From contig CM070517.1 in assembly GCA_036346375.1 (NCBI GenBank), forward strand, positions 13,743,161 to 13,807,160: 64,000 nt of DNA, written 5' to 3'. Under the pieces are notes generated by a model. That model was not told the DNA's origin and ran no database searches. It was given only the letters and a program-made list of their open reading frames with translations. The position numbers and the translations under genes were made by a program. Below, piece by piece: positions 1 to 12,999 of this stretch; the stretch's first letter is position 1; each line of letters starts with the position of its first letter. The DNA comes from Guadua angustifolia (taxonomy: Eukaryota > Streptophyta > Magnoliopsida > Poales > Poaceae).

Positions 1-110
1 GCTGTTGCGGTGAAAAATCATGGATTTGTCCCCCATCACTAAAAATTCTGCAGTTTTATGGTTTAGTAGTTGAAGACCCTTGAGGGCAAGGGTCTCAAAG
101 GGGGAGGTAA
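1..110 (+). pseudogene. possible 3' tail of a gypsy-type polyprotein
   Basis: The plus strand just before the LTR at 111 reads LKTLEGKGLKGGGNVM in one frame (about 79-120). This resembles the short Gly/Lys-rich tail that often ends Ty3/gypsy polyproteins right before the 3' LTR. Upstream the frame has stops (TAG TAG near 64-69), so the fragment is broken, and its bulk lies outside the window. The purine-rich stretch around 97-109 could double as the polypurine tract. The call depends mainly on the adjacent LTR. Confidence 0.4.
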
Positions 111-426
111 TGTCATGTACCACAAGAATATATATGGCTAACTGTCTAGTGGATCGTTTAAACATTCAAGCTGACAGGTGGGGTCTAGGAGGGGTATATG
201 TGGGTAGGATGGCACAATATAAGGCCATGAATTGTATCAAGAAGAAGGCGAGAAAATGAACTCGCATTTGCTTTTCTCCTCCTCGAGTCCTCTCAGATTT
301 TGTATCTCCTTCATTCTTGTTGCCTACCCCGACTTCCTCGCTTCTCCTAGTCTAACCTCTATCCAATTCCTCTCGACACTCTTCAATTATCAGTGTGATT
401 AGCATTAGCAAGGCTAGACTGTGACA
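111..426 (+). repeat. LTR of a gypsy-type retrotransposon, about 316 bp
   Basis: The segment starts TGTCATGTAC and ends CTGTGACA, giving the canonical TG...CA ends with a perfect 5-bp terminal inverted repeat (TGTCA/TGACA). A purine-rich stretch sits just upstream, as expected for the 3' LTR of a plus-strand element. No coding frame is seen. The five bases after it (CCATC, 427-431) would be the right target duplication; the left one lies outside the window. Confidence 0.6.
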
Positions 427-1449
427 CCATCTAATCAAGGAAAGTTAATGGCACTCTACTTTAGCAGACCTACCATTAATTTACAAGATATTGGATGGTG
501 CAGCCAATTAGGAGAGCATCAATTTTGCTTGATATTACGGAGGGATATTTAATTCTACCATGTTAAAAGCATTCGGAACAACTATATAACATGCATAGAA
601 ATAAGTAAATGAACAGGAACATAAAAGCAATCACAGATAATCACATTAACTGTGACATAGTATGGCCCTTCACATGGTGATCGCCATCGCCACATTTCCT
701 GTTCATCATGCCTCCAAGTGCTTGAGTCCTCCAAGTACTACCACTAAGCTATTTCTCCTAATAGCACTAGTAATAAATTACAAGGAGTGGAGAAACATCA
801 CAAGTTGACACGCAGGCCGTTAATACAAATATAGACAGTCTTGGGCTGTAATCAAGTATGACATGCAGGCCATGAAAATTACACACATGCATCACATAAA
901 CAAGGGGCCATACTATTCACATCAATCTTGCAATAACAAGTTATGCATAGAATCGCATTCTACTAAACGATGTGAACTTGCAACGAACTATAAGGTGCTA
1001 TACACATACAGCGGTCCCTCGCGGGTCAAGGGCAGAGCCCTTGCAGGTTTGGGCAACGCTCGAAACCTCTTCAGAAAACACAAATCGAATCCATGAATCC
1101 AACCATGGAAAGCCTCTTCTAGTTAATCATACTAACCCTATTTTTGATCACATACCCGTGTTGATCAATCCTATTGATCTTTGCATGCTGCTTGTGGGTT
1201 TACATTTCATAGTCTAGCAGATGGTGGAAAACAGGCTGGTAGGGGTAAGTAGTGGCATGACCACAATGGCATGATCATAGAGTAATGATCTTGAACCCAT
1301 CTAGGACCATCGAAAATGAATTAATCTTATTAACCAGTGCCAGAAACCGATCTATCAAATAGAACGACCAATAAAACAGCAATAGATCACATCTATTACT
1401 ACCGTATATCATCATATGCATCTATTCCGAATCTAAAACTATGCAGCAA
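427..1449. other. non-coding stretch, probably interior of a Copia-type element
   Basis: Two short overlapping open frames here (863-1096, 972-1217) match nothing I recognise and look like chance. The right edge abuts a minus-strand primer binding site and LTR, so at least the right part is probably the leader of a Copia-type element whose coding region is missing. The junction with the LTR ending at 426 is not defined. Confidence 0.4.
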
Positions 1450-1463
1450 GGCTCTGATACCAC
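1450..1463 (-). other. primer binding site (tRNA-Met type)
   Basis: On the minus strand this reads GTGGTATCAGAGCC, matching the primer site complementary to plant initiator tRNA-Met. It abuts the LTR end (CCCTAACA on minus), which fixes the element as minus-strand with its 5' LTR at 1464-2186. Confidence 0.75.
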
Positions 1464-2186
1464 TGTTAGGGAACAGGTAGGCTACTCTAGCGAAAAATCA
1501 AAAAAAATTCTTCCGCGTAACCAAAAGACCACTACAAGTTATAGATCACATAATTACCACTAAATGCGTAGACCTATAGTGAAAGTAGAGTCGATGTAGC
1601 AGGGTGGTGCAGATGTAGTCGTACTAGCCTCGCGTCTCCTCCAACAGCTTCTTGTGAGCATCGCTGGTTGTGGGTCATCCTAGTATTGAAGCTTCACGGC
1701 AACGCCTCTATGGTATCCACATGTACAGGGTGGGAACACCACACACCGGAGTGTTAGCGTCGGTTGCACAGTTTTGGGCGGAGGGGGGTGGCGGCTAGGG
1801 TTTCAGGAATTCCAAATTCTAGTTGTTTCTTTTCATATATCTATCTCTCATCAAAGTCACCACATCCTCCCTTTATATAGATGTCCCATGATGGATTTCA
1901 ACCCTTGAAGCCCATTAGGAACTCTAAGCCCAATACAACTCAGATCCCTATCCGAATTGGTTATAACCCTTTAAATGTGTGACCCTATAGGTTCACGTGC
2001 ACTCGAACATGGCCGGAGTACCCCTATCGATCATTGAATACTCCTACTTGATTATTGGGTACACCCACCTACTAGACCATCGAGTACTCCTACTCGATCA
2101 TCGAGCATTCGACCAATAGTCGATAGTAGCCCTTAGCAGGACTTACCGACTCCCGAGTACATGTAAACATCGTACGAACCTCAACA
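1464..2186 (-). repeat. 5' LTR of a Copia-type retrotransposon, about 723 bp
   Basis: In plus-strand order it begins TGTTAGGGAAC and ends GAACCTCAACA, so on minus it starts TGTTGAGG and ends CCCTAACA. The TGTTAGGGAAC end is typical of Angela/BARE-like Copia LTRs in grasses (established knowledge). A tRNA-Met primer site follows at 1450-1463 and a TATA box lies inside. No matching 3' LTR or Copia pol was found, so the element is truncated or non-autonomous. Confidence 0.7.
1871..1880 (-). promoter_or_regulatory. TATA box of the Copia-type LTR
   Basis: The minus strand reads CTATATAAAG, a strong plant TATA box, about 306 bases from the upstream LTR end. This marks the probable U3/R boundary region. 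Confidence 0.55.
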
Positions 2187-4439
2187 ATGTCCAATATGTA
2201 TTTCCTTTTGGCTCACAATATCGGTTAAACCCAAGGTGAGTTGTTGTCATTCTTGTTTGGATGGCTCGACCACTATTTCTTAATGTCATGACTCAATTTC
2301 GCTGACCCGGACCGAAATCCGACCTCTCGGTATTCTCAGACTAGTCCAGATCACGCTTAGTACACACAGATAAACAAAGTTGAAGTACCACAAACATACA
2401 CAGCGGAATTAATAATAAAGTACTTCAAATAGGAATATAAATGAGTTACAAGACCTTACGGTCACCTTACAATAATTCGCCACGCAGGGTGATAATATCA
2501 AAGTAGCACAAGTTCAATAGCGGAAGCAAAAGTAAAGCAACGAACCCTTCATAGCCACAGGCAACCGACGAGGCTTAATCCCTAATTCTCCTGGCCTTCG
2601 ATGAACTCCTCCTCCCAAGCTGGCACAGCTTCTTCTTCTGAGGTTTTTGTCGATGCAAAGGTGAGTATACAACATACTCAACAAGTCATGCACAAATGCA
2701 GTTCTATTACTACATTCATGGCTTATTCCAAAGGAAAGGCTTAGATGGTTACTTTGCATAAAGCAGCATTTCTTTTTATTAGATACTCTTAATTAGATTA
2801 AAAGCAAGAAACCAATATTATAATAATTAATTTTCAATTCTTTTCCAATAGTTTGGCACACACCTCTAGTTTCATTCATCGCCTTTGGCACACGTACCAC
2901 CCATTCCACATCTTTTATTTTTAAAATCTAACCCTTGACTGTAATCCCGAGCAATGTCCAATACCATGACACGGCTTATTCAATAGATTTAACACACACA
3001 CTGGCAGAGGTCAACACTTTACCCACAGATACGCCGCCACCACACGTGATTGATTGCAACAAAGTCTTTCAGAGACTAACACTTAACCAAGGAACCTCTC
3101 CAAGATTGCCTTTCTAACACTTCCTCACACGAGCCAAAGTTTAGAACAGCAGACATAGCTTGATGGGTACCAAGCCGCAAAGATGTACGCCCCCATACTT
3201 GTTACATTTTTGTGCAACTGTCAGCCCGAGGTGTCAAAGGAAAGATATTAGAAACCTACTAAACTAGGTCCGCCCCATTCCTGACAAGTGGTTGTACGAG
3301 AAACTCAGCCAAAGGCTCGCAAGGTGAAGTCCTTAATCTGCCCCGGCAAGACTTCCGCTTTATACTTTCAAGACACACAGCCTTAACCATCACAACACAT
3401 CCCATTGCCACACGTGCCCACCGCACTAAACCTTCTCGCCACTTGCCCCGTCCAAATCATTTCCCACCCCAGCTTTGCATTATTGCAACACATGCCAATG
3501 CTCACTTCCTTGCACGAGTAGAACCACAGTCGCTACCCCAATTCCGCCTCATGACATCATCGCATTATTCCAAAAATGCGTTCCATAATTGTTTAGTCAA
3601 TATTCTTTGCAACTTTGAAAGTCATTCAATCGCACGCAAGCATGCTATACCTAATCACGGTCTAGCCTCCCGTGTTGGCGTAACATAGCATCCAACGTTA
3701 GTTAACATCTTAAGGTGACAAGGTATTCAGGGCATACAGATAGTATTACAAGGTGGCATAAACAAGATGGTTATTTTAGCTACCTTTCCCACATAAACAA
3801 TATTATTTTTAATTAACATAGCATGCATAATTTAAATTAAAATATATTTTAAAAGTCTAGGGGCAAAATGGTCAAAGCATGACTTGCCTTCGAAAAGCAG
3901 CTTGGTTCTGGTCCCTTTTGCGACGGGTTCGAATTCTCTCGGCGATTTCCCAAGAACTCGAGTCTACTCGCATCAAGCAAACACACAATAAATACACAAT
4001 ATAGATAGTAATATCATCACTAAAAATAAAATAAAAATCACCATTAAATAGTTTACATTTTTACAAATTTTTGGGCACTGGAATCACCCAATTCCGAGTT
4101 GAAATGCAAAAGTTATAGCATTTGCAAGTTTCTAAAATTCAAATAAAGAAATAACCGAATTATTCTATTTATTTTCCTATCGAAAATCCGTTAAATCCTG
4201 CTTGACACGTGTCAAGACAGAGCGAGCCACGCTGCTCGGCCAATCGACATGAGGGTCTTGGATGACGCCATTGACGCCAAGACTCACGGCATTCCACCCA
4301 ATCGGCAAGTGGGCCCAATGAACAAGGCATGCCCCACTCAAAGAATGACACGCCACACAAGAACCATTAATCCACGCACCATTTTCTCCGCCGTTGATTC
4401 AAATCCAATGTCGGCGAATGGCAATGGCCGGGCCTTTGC

Positions 4440-4780
4440 GTGGCTATGTGGCATTATGGTGACGGTAGGATCGAAGATCTACGGCTGCTGTTACCCGGAG
4501 AGTTTACTATTACCCGCACATACGTAGATGCACTAGAGTGGTCGGATGAGAATTCAACGGCCATGGTTACCCGGTTGGTTTGCTGCTCACCGCACCTACG
4601 TGGCCTCAACAGCGCGGTTGGATGGAGATCCAACGGCCACAATTACCCGAACAATTTCCTACTGCAAGCCTACGTGGCTTAATCCAAGTCGCCCGATTGA
4701 GATCTAACGATCATTTTCAAAGAACATTTATATAGCTACGCGGCACTATGGCGGCGGTCATATTAGGATCCTACGGCCTA
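4440..4780. repeat. degenerate ~80-bp repeats in the LTR promoter region
   Basis: About four diverged units each contain a block like GATCnAACGGCC, then TTACCCG, then CTACGTGGC. Clear CTACGTGGC copies end near 4604 and 4679, and weaker forms (CTATGTGGC, CTACGCGGC) lie near 4445 and 4740. The last unit surrounds the TATA box, so the array sits in U3, where enhancer repeats commonly lie. Confidence 0.5.
4727..4734 (-). promoter_or_regulatory. TATA box of the 3.5-kb LTR
   Basis: The minus strand reads TATATAAA. It falls inside the ACGTGGC-type repeat array and on the strand expected for this minus-oriented LTR. Confidence 0.45.
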
Positions 4781-5851
4781 GATCTATCAAACTTAAACGA
4801 GCTCAGTTCTACGGTTAGAGACGTGGCAATACCCTTGACGTCTGATGGAGATCCGACGGCAGTAAAGGTTACAATGCGCCGGAGGAGAGGCGGTGGTGCT
4901 CTTGCGTCGATTTGAAGAAGACGGCCGCCGAGACGCTTTTAAGCTCGTTGGAAGAAGTGGCCTCGAGTGATGGAGCTTGGCACGGCGGACTCGTGAAGGG
5001 CTCTTGGCTATGGCAGAGAGCGATGGACGGCGGCGAAACTCAAGGAAGAACCGAGGAGAGGGAGAAGCTACTACTGGCGAGCTCCTGGGTGAGGTCTACT
5101 GTGGATGGCGAGCTCGAGCGAGGGGCGAATGGGCGGGTAAAGTGTCGATGCGATGGGGTATATCACCCGCCCGACAAGCCTTGAACTCGCAAGAAAATCC
5201 CGACACGATCCTCGGACTCTACTGGCGACGCACAGGCAGTAGCCAGACGCTTCCCGACATCGCTTGGTTACATCCCGCCATTCGATCACGATCCAACTAA
5301 GATCGATTGAATAACGATTCGCGAATCGGTGCCACGCCGACATCCCGACACCACTTATCGATCCGACGACTCAAGCGCCAGAGAGACGCGCTCATCCACT
5401 ACTGCTCGACGAGATCACACGGTGTGGAATCATGGCTAGGGTTTTATCGGGCGCGCACGTTGTTGGCTCGCCCCAACATCGTAGCTAAGCGATTTTCCGG
5501 TTTTACAAATAAAAATAATTCCAGAAATTCAAAAGAATTATTTAAGGCACTAAAATAATTAAAAATTCTAGAAAAATTCCGTAAAATATTTCGAGCATTT
5601 TGAGCCTAAATAAATATTTTTATTTATTTTTGATAATTACCTTTATTGATGTTTAATTATTCAAGAGAAGGATATCCCAAATTAATTTTAATAAAATCCA
5701 ATTAAATCCCAAAAATTCTGATAAATTCAATTAAATGCAAATAAATTTCAATTAATTCACAAAAATCAAATAATTCCAAAAATTAAAATTAGGCCAAATT
5801 TCTGGACGCACAAACCTACCTCTTAATGAATCTCGACCTCGAGATTCAAGC

Positions 5852-8430
5852 TTATCTAAAGAATAGGTTTGGGAATTCCTTTTTCAAGTCTTCCTCTCGT
5901 TCCCATGTGGCCTCGCCTTCGGTATGATTGCTCCACTGAACTCTGCAGAACGGGTTGTCTTGCTCTCGGTTTTCCGATCCATCAGATCCGTAATTTTATC
6001 TGCTGTTTCTTTTGTAAGTCAAGTCTTCTTCCGTAGTTCAACTTCTTCCAATGATGTTTGTTCTTCGTGCACTCAAGACACTTTTTGAGTTGCGATACAT
6101 GAAAAACATTGTGTACCTCGCTAATGATCGCGTAACTCTAGTTGATATATGATTCGCTTCTACGGCCACGATCTTAAACGGCCCCACATATCGCGTGCAA
6201 GTTTTCCTTTTGTGAAACCTCTCGACTCCTTAAGAGGCGAATCGAGATACACATAATCTTCGGCTCGGCTCAAATCCTCGCGCGATTGTCCGCGATAACT
6301 CTTCGCCTTTGATCGCAATTTTCAACCTTTCCTTTATCGCTATTTGCTCTTCGCTTCTTGGTGTATGTCAGTCCAAGACACGACGCCACCGCCTCATTCC
6401 AATTTAACGGCCCTACAAGGTCGACCATACAATGCTTCGAAGGTGACATCTCAAGACTAGCCCGATAGTTTGTTGTAACTAAACTCCGTGATACGGCAAA
6501 CATTTATCCCAAGTCGATGTGTATGCCAATGCACGTGCTCTTAACATATCTTCTAATATCTGGTTGACTCTTTCATCGCCCATCCGTCTCATGGGTGATA
6601 AGTCAGATCAAGTTCAAATGGGTCCCCATTGTCAGATGCAATTTATCCTTAACCTTGAGGTAAATTGGGTACCTCCGTCCGATACTATCTTCTTTGAACT
6701 CCATGTAAGCAAACGATCCTTGCCATGTATAGCTCGCTAACTTATCTCCCAAATAGGTTGCCTTTACCGTATGAAATGCGCGACTTTTGTCAATCGATCC
6801 ACGATGACCCATATGGAGTCATAACCTCCTTGCGCCCTGGCAAACCGTAATGAAATCCATTCCGATTTCTACCCATTTCCACTCGTATTTTTAATGGTCG
6901 CAGCAGCCTCCCGCTGGTCTCTAATGCATAGCTTTGACTCACACGGCATACATCACATAGTGCTACGGTTCAAAGAACTCTCTTCATATTTGACCACCAA
7001 AACCTCTTCAAGTCTTGATACATCTTTGCACTTCCCGGTGAATCGAATACTTGAGTCCCGAGCTTCCTCCAAGATCAACCGCTTAACTCCTTTTGTTAGG
7101 CACACAAATGCGCTTTTCATCCACAACGTGCCTTGTTCGCCTAGCTTGAATTCTTTTGCTTGCCCTTCCTCCATCTTGGCTTTGATTCGCCGATCTTCTC
7201 ATCATTTTTTCGACCTTCTAACTGTCTTCCAAGATAGGCTTTACCTCTAAAGCTACTACGAATCCTTCCTAACAACTTCCAATTTCAACCTCAAGATCCT
7301 TGCACAATTCTTCCCGGCTTTCTCCCACTATCATATTCAAACTATGACCTTTCCGACCAAGGCATCAGCCACTACATTGGCCTTGCCGGGATGATAATGG
7401 ATACCCATGTTGTAATCCTTGATCAGCTCCAACCACCTTCTTTGTCTCATGTTCAGGTCAGATTGAGTGAAAATATATTTAAAGCTTTTATGGTCTGTAT
7501 ACACCTCACATCTATTGCCAATAAGATAGTGACGCCATATCTTTAGGGCATGCACTACGGCTGCTAATTCCAGATCAAGTGTCGGGTAATTTCCTTCATG
7601 TGGCCTTAGTTGCCTTGATGCATAGGCTACTACCTTCCCGTTTTGCATCAATACGCATCCAAGCCCTTGGCGTGATGCATCGCAGTAAATATCAAAACTT
7701 TGGTGTACATCTAGTTGAACTAACACTGGTGCTGATGTCAGTCGTTTCTTCAATTCTTGAAAACTCTTCTCACAACTGTGTCCAAACAAACTTCTTCTTT
7801 CTTCAAAGAATTGCGAATTGGCCTAGCAATTGACTTAAAATCCTTCTATAAATCGACGGTAATAACCACCATTCCAAGGAAACTTCAACTGAAGTAACCG
7901 CCTTTGGCGATTCCCAATGTAGTACCGCTTCCACCTTGCTTGGGTCCACTGCATTCTCCGCCAGGTCATTACATGCCCTAGGAAATCTACCTTACTCTTC
8001 CGTAAATCGATTATCAATTTTGCATATAATCGCTGTTCTTTAACTTTTCCAACACTAATCTCAAATGTTGGGCGGTTTTCATCCGCCCTGAATAAACCGT
8101 AATATCATCTATGAATAAGACCACAAATTTATCTAAGATTCCATAAATACTTTATTCATTAGGTTCATAAAGTATGATGGCGCATTCGTCAATCCAAACG
8201 ACATAACTGTGAACTCATAGTGTCCATATCTTGAAGAGAATGCGCCTTGGGTATGTCCTCTGCCTTGATTTTCAATCGGTGGTATCCTCGATCTAAGGTC
8301 GATCTTGGAGAATACTCCGCTCCTCTTAGTTGATCAAAAGATCATCTATCCGGTAACGGATATTTATTCTTTATCGTTATCTGTTAAGCGCCGATAGTCT
8401 ACGCACATTCGAAAACTCCCCGCCGACGAT
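5852..8430 (-). pseudogene. chromovirus pol fragment: RT, RNase H, integrase, chromodomain
   Basis: Read on minus from high to low coordinates, the order is that of a Ty3/gypsy chromovirus pol. Reverse transcriptase motifs are MCVDYR (about 8390-8408), SKIDLRS (about 8305-8325), MSFGLTNAP (about 8173-8199) and the catalytic FIDD (about 8110-8122). A clean 150-codon frame at 7337-7789 is RNase H, with DASRQGLG, the LELA block and YTDHKSF. Integrase N-terminal (about 6953-7174, LILEEARDS) and core (about 6603-6812, MGTHLN) pieces follow, then a chromodomain tail (VQWSNHTEGEATWERE) ending at the stop near 5852. Frameshifts separate most blocks, so it is not functional. Protease and gag are missing upstream of about 8430, where GC-rich DNA begins. 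Confidence 0.85.
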
Positions 8431-9300
8431 CGATCGCCAACCGCAAGAAATGTGATAAAGGTCTCGAGTGATATGGGACTCGCAAAGCCGCTTCGCCAAA
8501 CGAAAGAAAAGTATGACGAGGTTATGGTCGAGCAAGACGACAACGAAGCGGAGACCGAGATTTATATCGTTCGAGCCTCGTTGAAGGTAATAGCTTTACT
8601 CCGCCACCTTGGCGGCCGTTTTCTTGGCTAATCCCGAGTACAAGGGCGCTTTATACCAAGTTCAGCGATGGCTAAGTCTAAGCTCGAGCTAGGTGCGCAG
8701 CGTTGTCTCGTGGTTCCAAAGGACTGTGCTCCTGTTTATGCCTCTCAAGACGCAAATCTAACGGGCTAGATTCCTGGAGTGGCTTTCATGCACGCCGAGG
8801 GCCACCAGAATCGCCCAACTTGTTGCATGTATTCACTTCCGCCCCACAACCCACGCCTTGAGCAACCGCTTGGCCAAATTCTCGATCCGAAATCCTGTGG
8901 TGGATCGTGGTTCAACATGGGCCCGCCCGAGCTCGAGGTCGAAGCGGGCCGCAGCCGGTCTAGCGCGGCTTAGGTCGAGCACCTGGAGTGCACCTGTGTC
9001 GAGGCGGGGGCCTTCCGAGCTTGGGGGTCCGCTGACCGCACGCCACCGGTCCAAAGGACGCCCACTGCCGCCTAGCCCCCGAGGCTTAAGGTCATGGCTT
9101 TAACATGGGCCGACCTTGAGTCTCCATAGCCGGATCGATTCCTGCACTTCCTTGAGGTCGAGGTCGGCGGAAATGTAACGCCTGTGTCTTGAGGATATGA
9201 CACCGCGCGCTTGATCTCCATCGCCTGCAAGACGGATGTGAACGGTTGGTGACACTCGCCGTGCTCGAAACCGCCGCCTTACTTTAATTGCATCTCACAA
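8431..9300. other. GC-rich junction, probably the 3' end of the Tat-type element
   Basis: Composition changes sharply here from the AT-richer chromovirus pol to GC-rich DNA that continues to 17.5 kb. Short frames at 8779-9103 are not recognisable. By position it should hold the 3' LTR of the minus-strand Tat-type element to the right, but no clear TG...CA pair or target duplication was found. Confidence 0.35.
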
Positions 9301-12300
9301 ATTGTGGCGGTGAGTCTCAAACGCCGTACCGAGTCTTGATGACGGTGCGTTTATAAACCCAAAAAGTCAGCGCTTCTTGAGGAAGCTTCCGACCAATGCC
9401 TTTCGCCCGAAAGCAAAACCTTCTCCCCGCCGACCGAGATCGCCGCGACGCTATGGCTGCTTAGAGGAGCACTGTCGCCCGAGGATGAAGGAACTCGAGA
9501 CCGGGTCTGCTGACCCATACACATGGCGGCTCCCGCAACGAGACCGAGCCAACCCTCGTGGACGCATTTAAATCGTCGCGCACCGAAAGCACTTCGCCTT
9601 CTTCGCTCAAGGACTTTCGGAGAGCGAAGTTCTCTCCGGGTCCTCACTACCGCGAGATCGAGCTCAGAACCGGTGCCGAACTCCATTCTACTCTCGCCAT
9701 CTTTTCCCACCCAATGCGAGGGGTTCCTAGGAATCGCTCTCCACCCTCGCTTCTTCTTTCGGATTTCAAATTTCTTCCGCCCGTGAAGGACCCCGTGGTC
9801 GGGTGCTCTATTTCGGGCAAAGACAGGCTCAAGTGGTCCTTCCCAAGATCCACCCTGGACTCTCAGTCGTGGGCCGAAGCGCCGGTTCTACTTGAAGAGA
9901 GGGGAGCTCAAGACGTCATTCATACAAGGGAAAGCTCGCCGACGGAAGAAGGAGACCCTAGAACCGCAACCTCGAGGACGATGAAGAGGCCATTGCCTCC
10001 ATACACCTTCGCTAAAGCGCTGTCTCACCGGCAAAGCGACGCTGCCGATTTCTCGAACCGAGTGTCTCTCGCTGGCTTAACGCACCCGCTTTTTCGAGAT
10101 CCAGGGCGACGAATTCGACACGCCGAGAGTACGCCCGTAAGTTTTTCCTCGCTTCATGGTCTTGCTCGAACTGCACTTCGATGGTCCTCGGCGGTGCTCT
10201 TTTGCAGCTCCGGCGAGTCTTGGTCGCCGACAGATGTACGAGATGTTCGGGAAATTGGCGCGACAACTATTCCATGGACGACTGGCCCTAAGGAACGCGG
10301 TTCGCCGAAAACCCGAGGTAAACCAATCGCATCAAGGGCTCGCCTCAAGGTCTCGAGGTTTTTCTTGATCTTCTCGCACGCAGACCATCAAGAGTCGCTT
10401 GATACAGCCAAAGTGGATGCTCCCGCCGCCCGTGAGGGGCAAGGCAAGAGATGGAAGAAGAGGCCTCCGCCGCCGAGCGGCCCCTGAGGCGGAAGAAGTC
10501 CCACGCCGAGTGGGGGACCGTGCCATGGTAAGGATCCCACTGGCCGAGCCTCGAGTCATAAGGCTGACTGGCTTGCTGATGAGTTCTTCCTCTTGTAGCA
10601 ACAGAGGCGGCGGCCTCGACTTCGAGCCCCACTGCCCAGTGGTGCTCTAAGCTCGAGGCCCTAGGACCACCGGGCTGGCGACGCAGAGCCGCCCGAGTCC
10701 CGAGGTCCCAGGGCCAGGGGGCGCGTTTAGCGACGTGTCCCAGGCACCGGGCAACAAGATCTCCACCGACCTCGACGAGGCGAGGTCGGTGACCTGTAAA
10801 CCCCCAAAGATCTTTAGGCCGCAACGCCTCGCATCTTTCTGGCTTAGTGTATGCTCTTGATCGCAGACCTTGAGCGCCCGAGCTCAAACTTGCCCGTTTT
10901 GATGATGGCCGTTATCCAGGAGGCAGTCCGAGTCCGAGGAGGAGGACACATTCGAATTGGTCCCGCCGCCTTCGCTTCAACGCTAACTCCGCCGGGTCGC
11001 CGAGCCCGGTTCAGCCGGCGAAGTTCGACCAAGGCCTCGACGACACGCATTTGATGACGAGAGCCCGAGTTCGCAACCAAGGCGGATTTCGACACCGACG
11101 AGGCCCATGACGCAGCATCGACTATGGCGATCTCGCCGACGTTGTTCTCCCGGTGTCATCACAGGGAGGACGCCAGAGCTTGCGGGTCCGCTACCGGCGA
11201 CACCGAGTCTCCTCGCCACGGCCGCCTAAGCGTTGAGGACGCGACGCCGCGGCCACCGGCGGTGACCAGCCGCGAAAGTGCTCCACGGATCTTGCTACCG
11301 TGGTCGCTTACAGGCCGAGGCCGCAAAGATCCCGCCGTGGAGGTCGAGGATGCCGCGACGACCTTGCCGCCATTTTGGTGTTGAGACGGTGAGGCCCCGG
11401 CCACGGAGGTCGGGATCGACTCGCCGCCACACTTCTACCAAGGCGAAGTTGAATCCACCTAAGAGGTGGCGGAAGACCAGCCATCATCCGGCGGAGTCCG
11501 CCCGCCCAAGTGCGCCAACAGAATCTTGGCCGCCCCTGCTTCAACACGGGCGGCCGATGAGGAGGAGATCCTCACGATCGCACGGACGATCAGGCGAGAG
11601 TTTTCCTGCACGCTTGAGGGCCATCTCCGCAGGTAAGGGTCTTCCGCAAGACTGTAGTTCATAGCCTAAGCCTTGTCCACTCACATTTTGCCCCCCTTCG
11701 TCAGGAAGGTGATCGACCATGCCTCTCGGGCTACAAGGTTTCTTCGAGAGCACGCCGACGCGCCGAGGGCCTCCTAACGTGATAGAGGCGCTGGAGGTTG
11801 AGCGCCCAAGCTCATCAGACCATAGAGGTAGAGCAGGAGCTCGAGCAAAGAGCCCAACAACTGGCCGACCAAGGCTTAAATGATGAGGGCGCAGGAGGTA
11901 GCCCACGCGACAGAGCTCGAAAGGTGCCAGGCCTCCAACGCCGACCACGGCTTTAAGGCCATGGAGCAAGAACGCGACGGCCGCCAAGGCGCCGAGGCCG
12001 AAGCAAGCTAAAGTTGAAGCTCGAGAAGGTCGCGCCGAGCCGACGCTTCCCCACCGGGCGCCCCCAAGCTCGAGGCCAAGGTCCCGAACTCAAGAGAAGC
12101 TCAGTACGCCAACAAGGCCGAGGACGAGCGCGCCAAGGTCGAGGCACTCGAGAAAGTCGCCATGACCGATCGCCTCCTCGATGAAGGCGCCCTCGAGCTC
12201 GAGGCCAAGCTCTCGAGCTCGGCGGAGACTTGAGCGCACAATAGGCGGCAACGAGCACGATGGCCCAACTCCAAGACGAACGGCGCCGAGTCATGGATGC

Positions 12301-12420
12301 CTCCACGGTGGCCCTTCGTAACTAGAGTGAGCTATCGGCCCCGAGGGTCAAGGTCGCCGAGCCGAGCAAGAGAAGCTTGCCCGTGAGATGGCCGAGCAGT
12401 AAAAGACGTTATAAAGCAAG
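9300..12420 (+). pseudogene. decayed antisense extra ORF of a Tat-lineage retrotransposon
   Basis: This GC-rich stretch has several long plus-strand frames, the longest at 9558-10487 (309 codons), that shift phase repeatedly. Its 3' part (about 11700-12420) encodes Glu/Lys/Ala-rich text such as LEAKVAELK in broken frames, which looks like a coiled coil. It lies between a gag-pol that ends at 13000 on the minus strand and the expected 3' LTR, and points the opposite way. Tat-lineage elements are known to carry an additional antisense ORF in exactly this place, often with the putative gypsy-type transposon domain (PF04195) and a coiled-coil tail. I infer the same here by position, strand and composition, since the domain itself is too damaged to read with certainty. 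The clearer equivalent at 34053-36123 supports this. Confidence 0.5.
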
Positions 12421-12999
12421 TAATGTTCCAATAGAAAATGTGATCGCTTTTGTTTGGGGGAACGAGGAAACCTTGTCCCGATTTAAATTCATAGTTATGA
12501 TACTTGTCCTCCCGCTTGTGCTTGCTCACCACGCCAGCGCTCTCTTGGTCGTGGCGCCGATAGGATAGCCTTATCCAAATTTCTGCTGGCCCGAGGTCGG
12601 GCGACACGCGTCTTGGGCACAAGACGAGACACGACGAAGCGGCCACGACCAGAGTAGAGGAAAAAGCCCGCAAGGAGTGACACAAAGCGGCCCGCTAAGC
12701 GGATGGCCACACTGTGTTAATGCTCGAGCAACCATCACGCACTATGTGCATTTGCTCAACAGCCCAAAGTGGCGAGGCCCCTACCGTGCCCGCACACAGG
12801 GAGAGCTAGATCGTGAAGATGTTCGGGCTTACGCTTAGCTCGGCCCACTGGGTGAACGCTAAGCCCGCGACACGAGACCAAGAGCAAACGTAGTGTAGAC
12901 GTAAAGGTCGTGTTTCAACACGTAAAAGGCTCACACGAAGAATGGTAACAATCACAAGTGGAAGTGATCATAAGGGTGAAAAGGAACAATCACTTTTAT
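12421..12999. other. spacer between convergent pol and antisense ORF
   Basis: No convincing frame was found. On the minus strand an AATAAA-like signal overlaps the pol stop region (about 12994-13002), which could serve for 3' end formation. The rest is unassigned. Confidence 0.35.

Larger units (their letters stand above)
2303..5812 (-). repeat. 3' LTR of a Ty3/gypsy chromovirus, about 3.5 kb
   Basis: The plus-strand start (TGACCCGGACCG) and following text match the ends of the LTRs at 19810 and 27283, which start near TGTCGGGACC, including the ACTAGTCC...ATCACGC block. The AT-rich far end (5500-5812) is also family-like. The right limit is set by alignment with the 4.17-kb LTRs, where AACCTCCC follows the LTR; here AACCTACC follows at 5813. 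The chromodomain end of pol lies just beyond, so this is the 3' LTR of a minus-strand element. It carries a TATA box and a degenerate internal repeat. Open frames inside look accidental. Confidence 0.65.

Noticed and set aside
9558..10487. 309-codon frame as an independent gene
   Set aside because: It sits inside a Tat-type element in GC-rich DNA with coding-like text shifting among frames; it is better read as part of the decayed antisense ORF.
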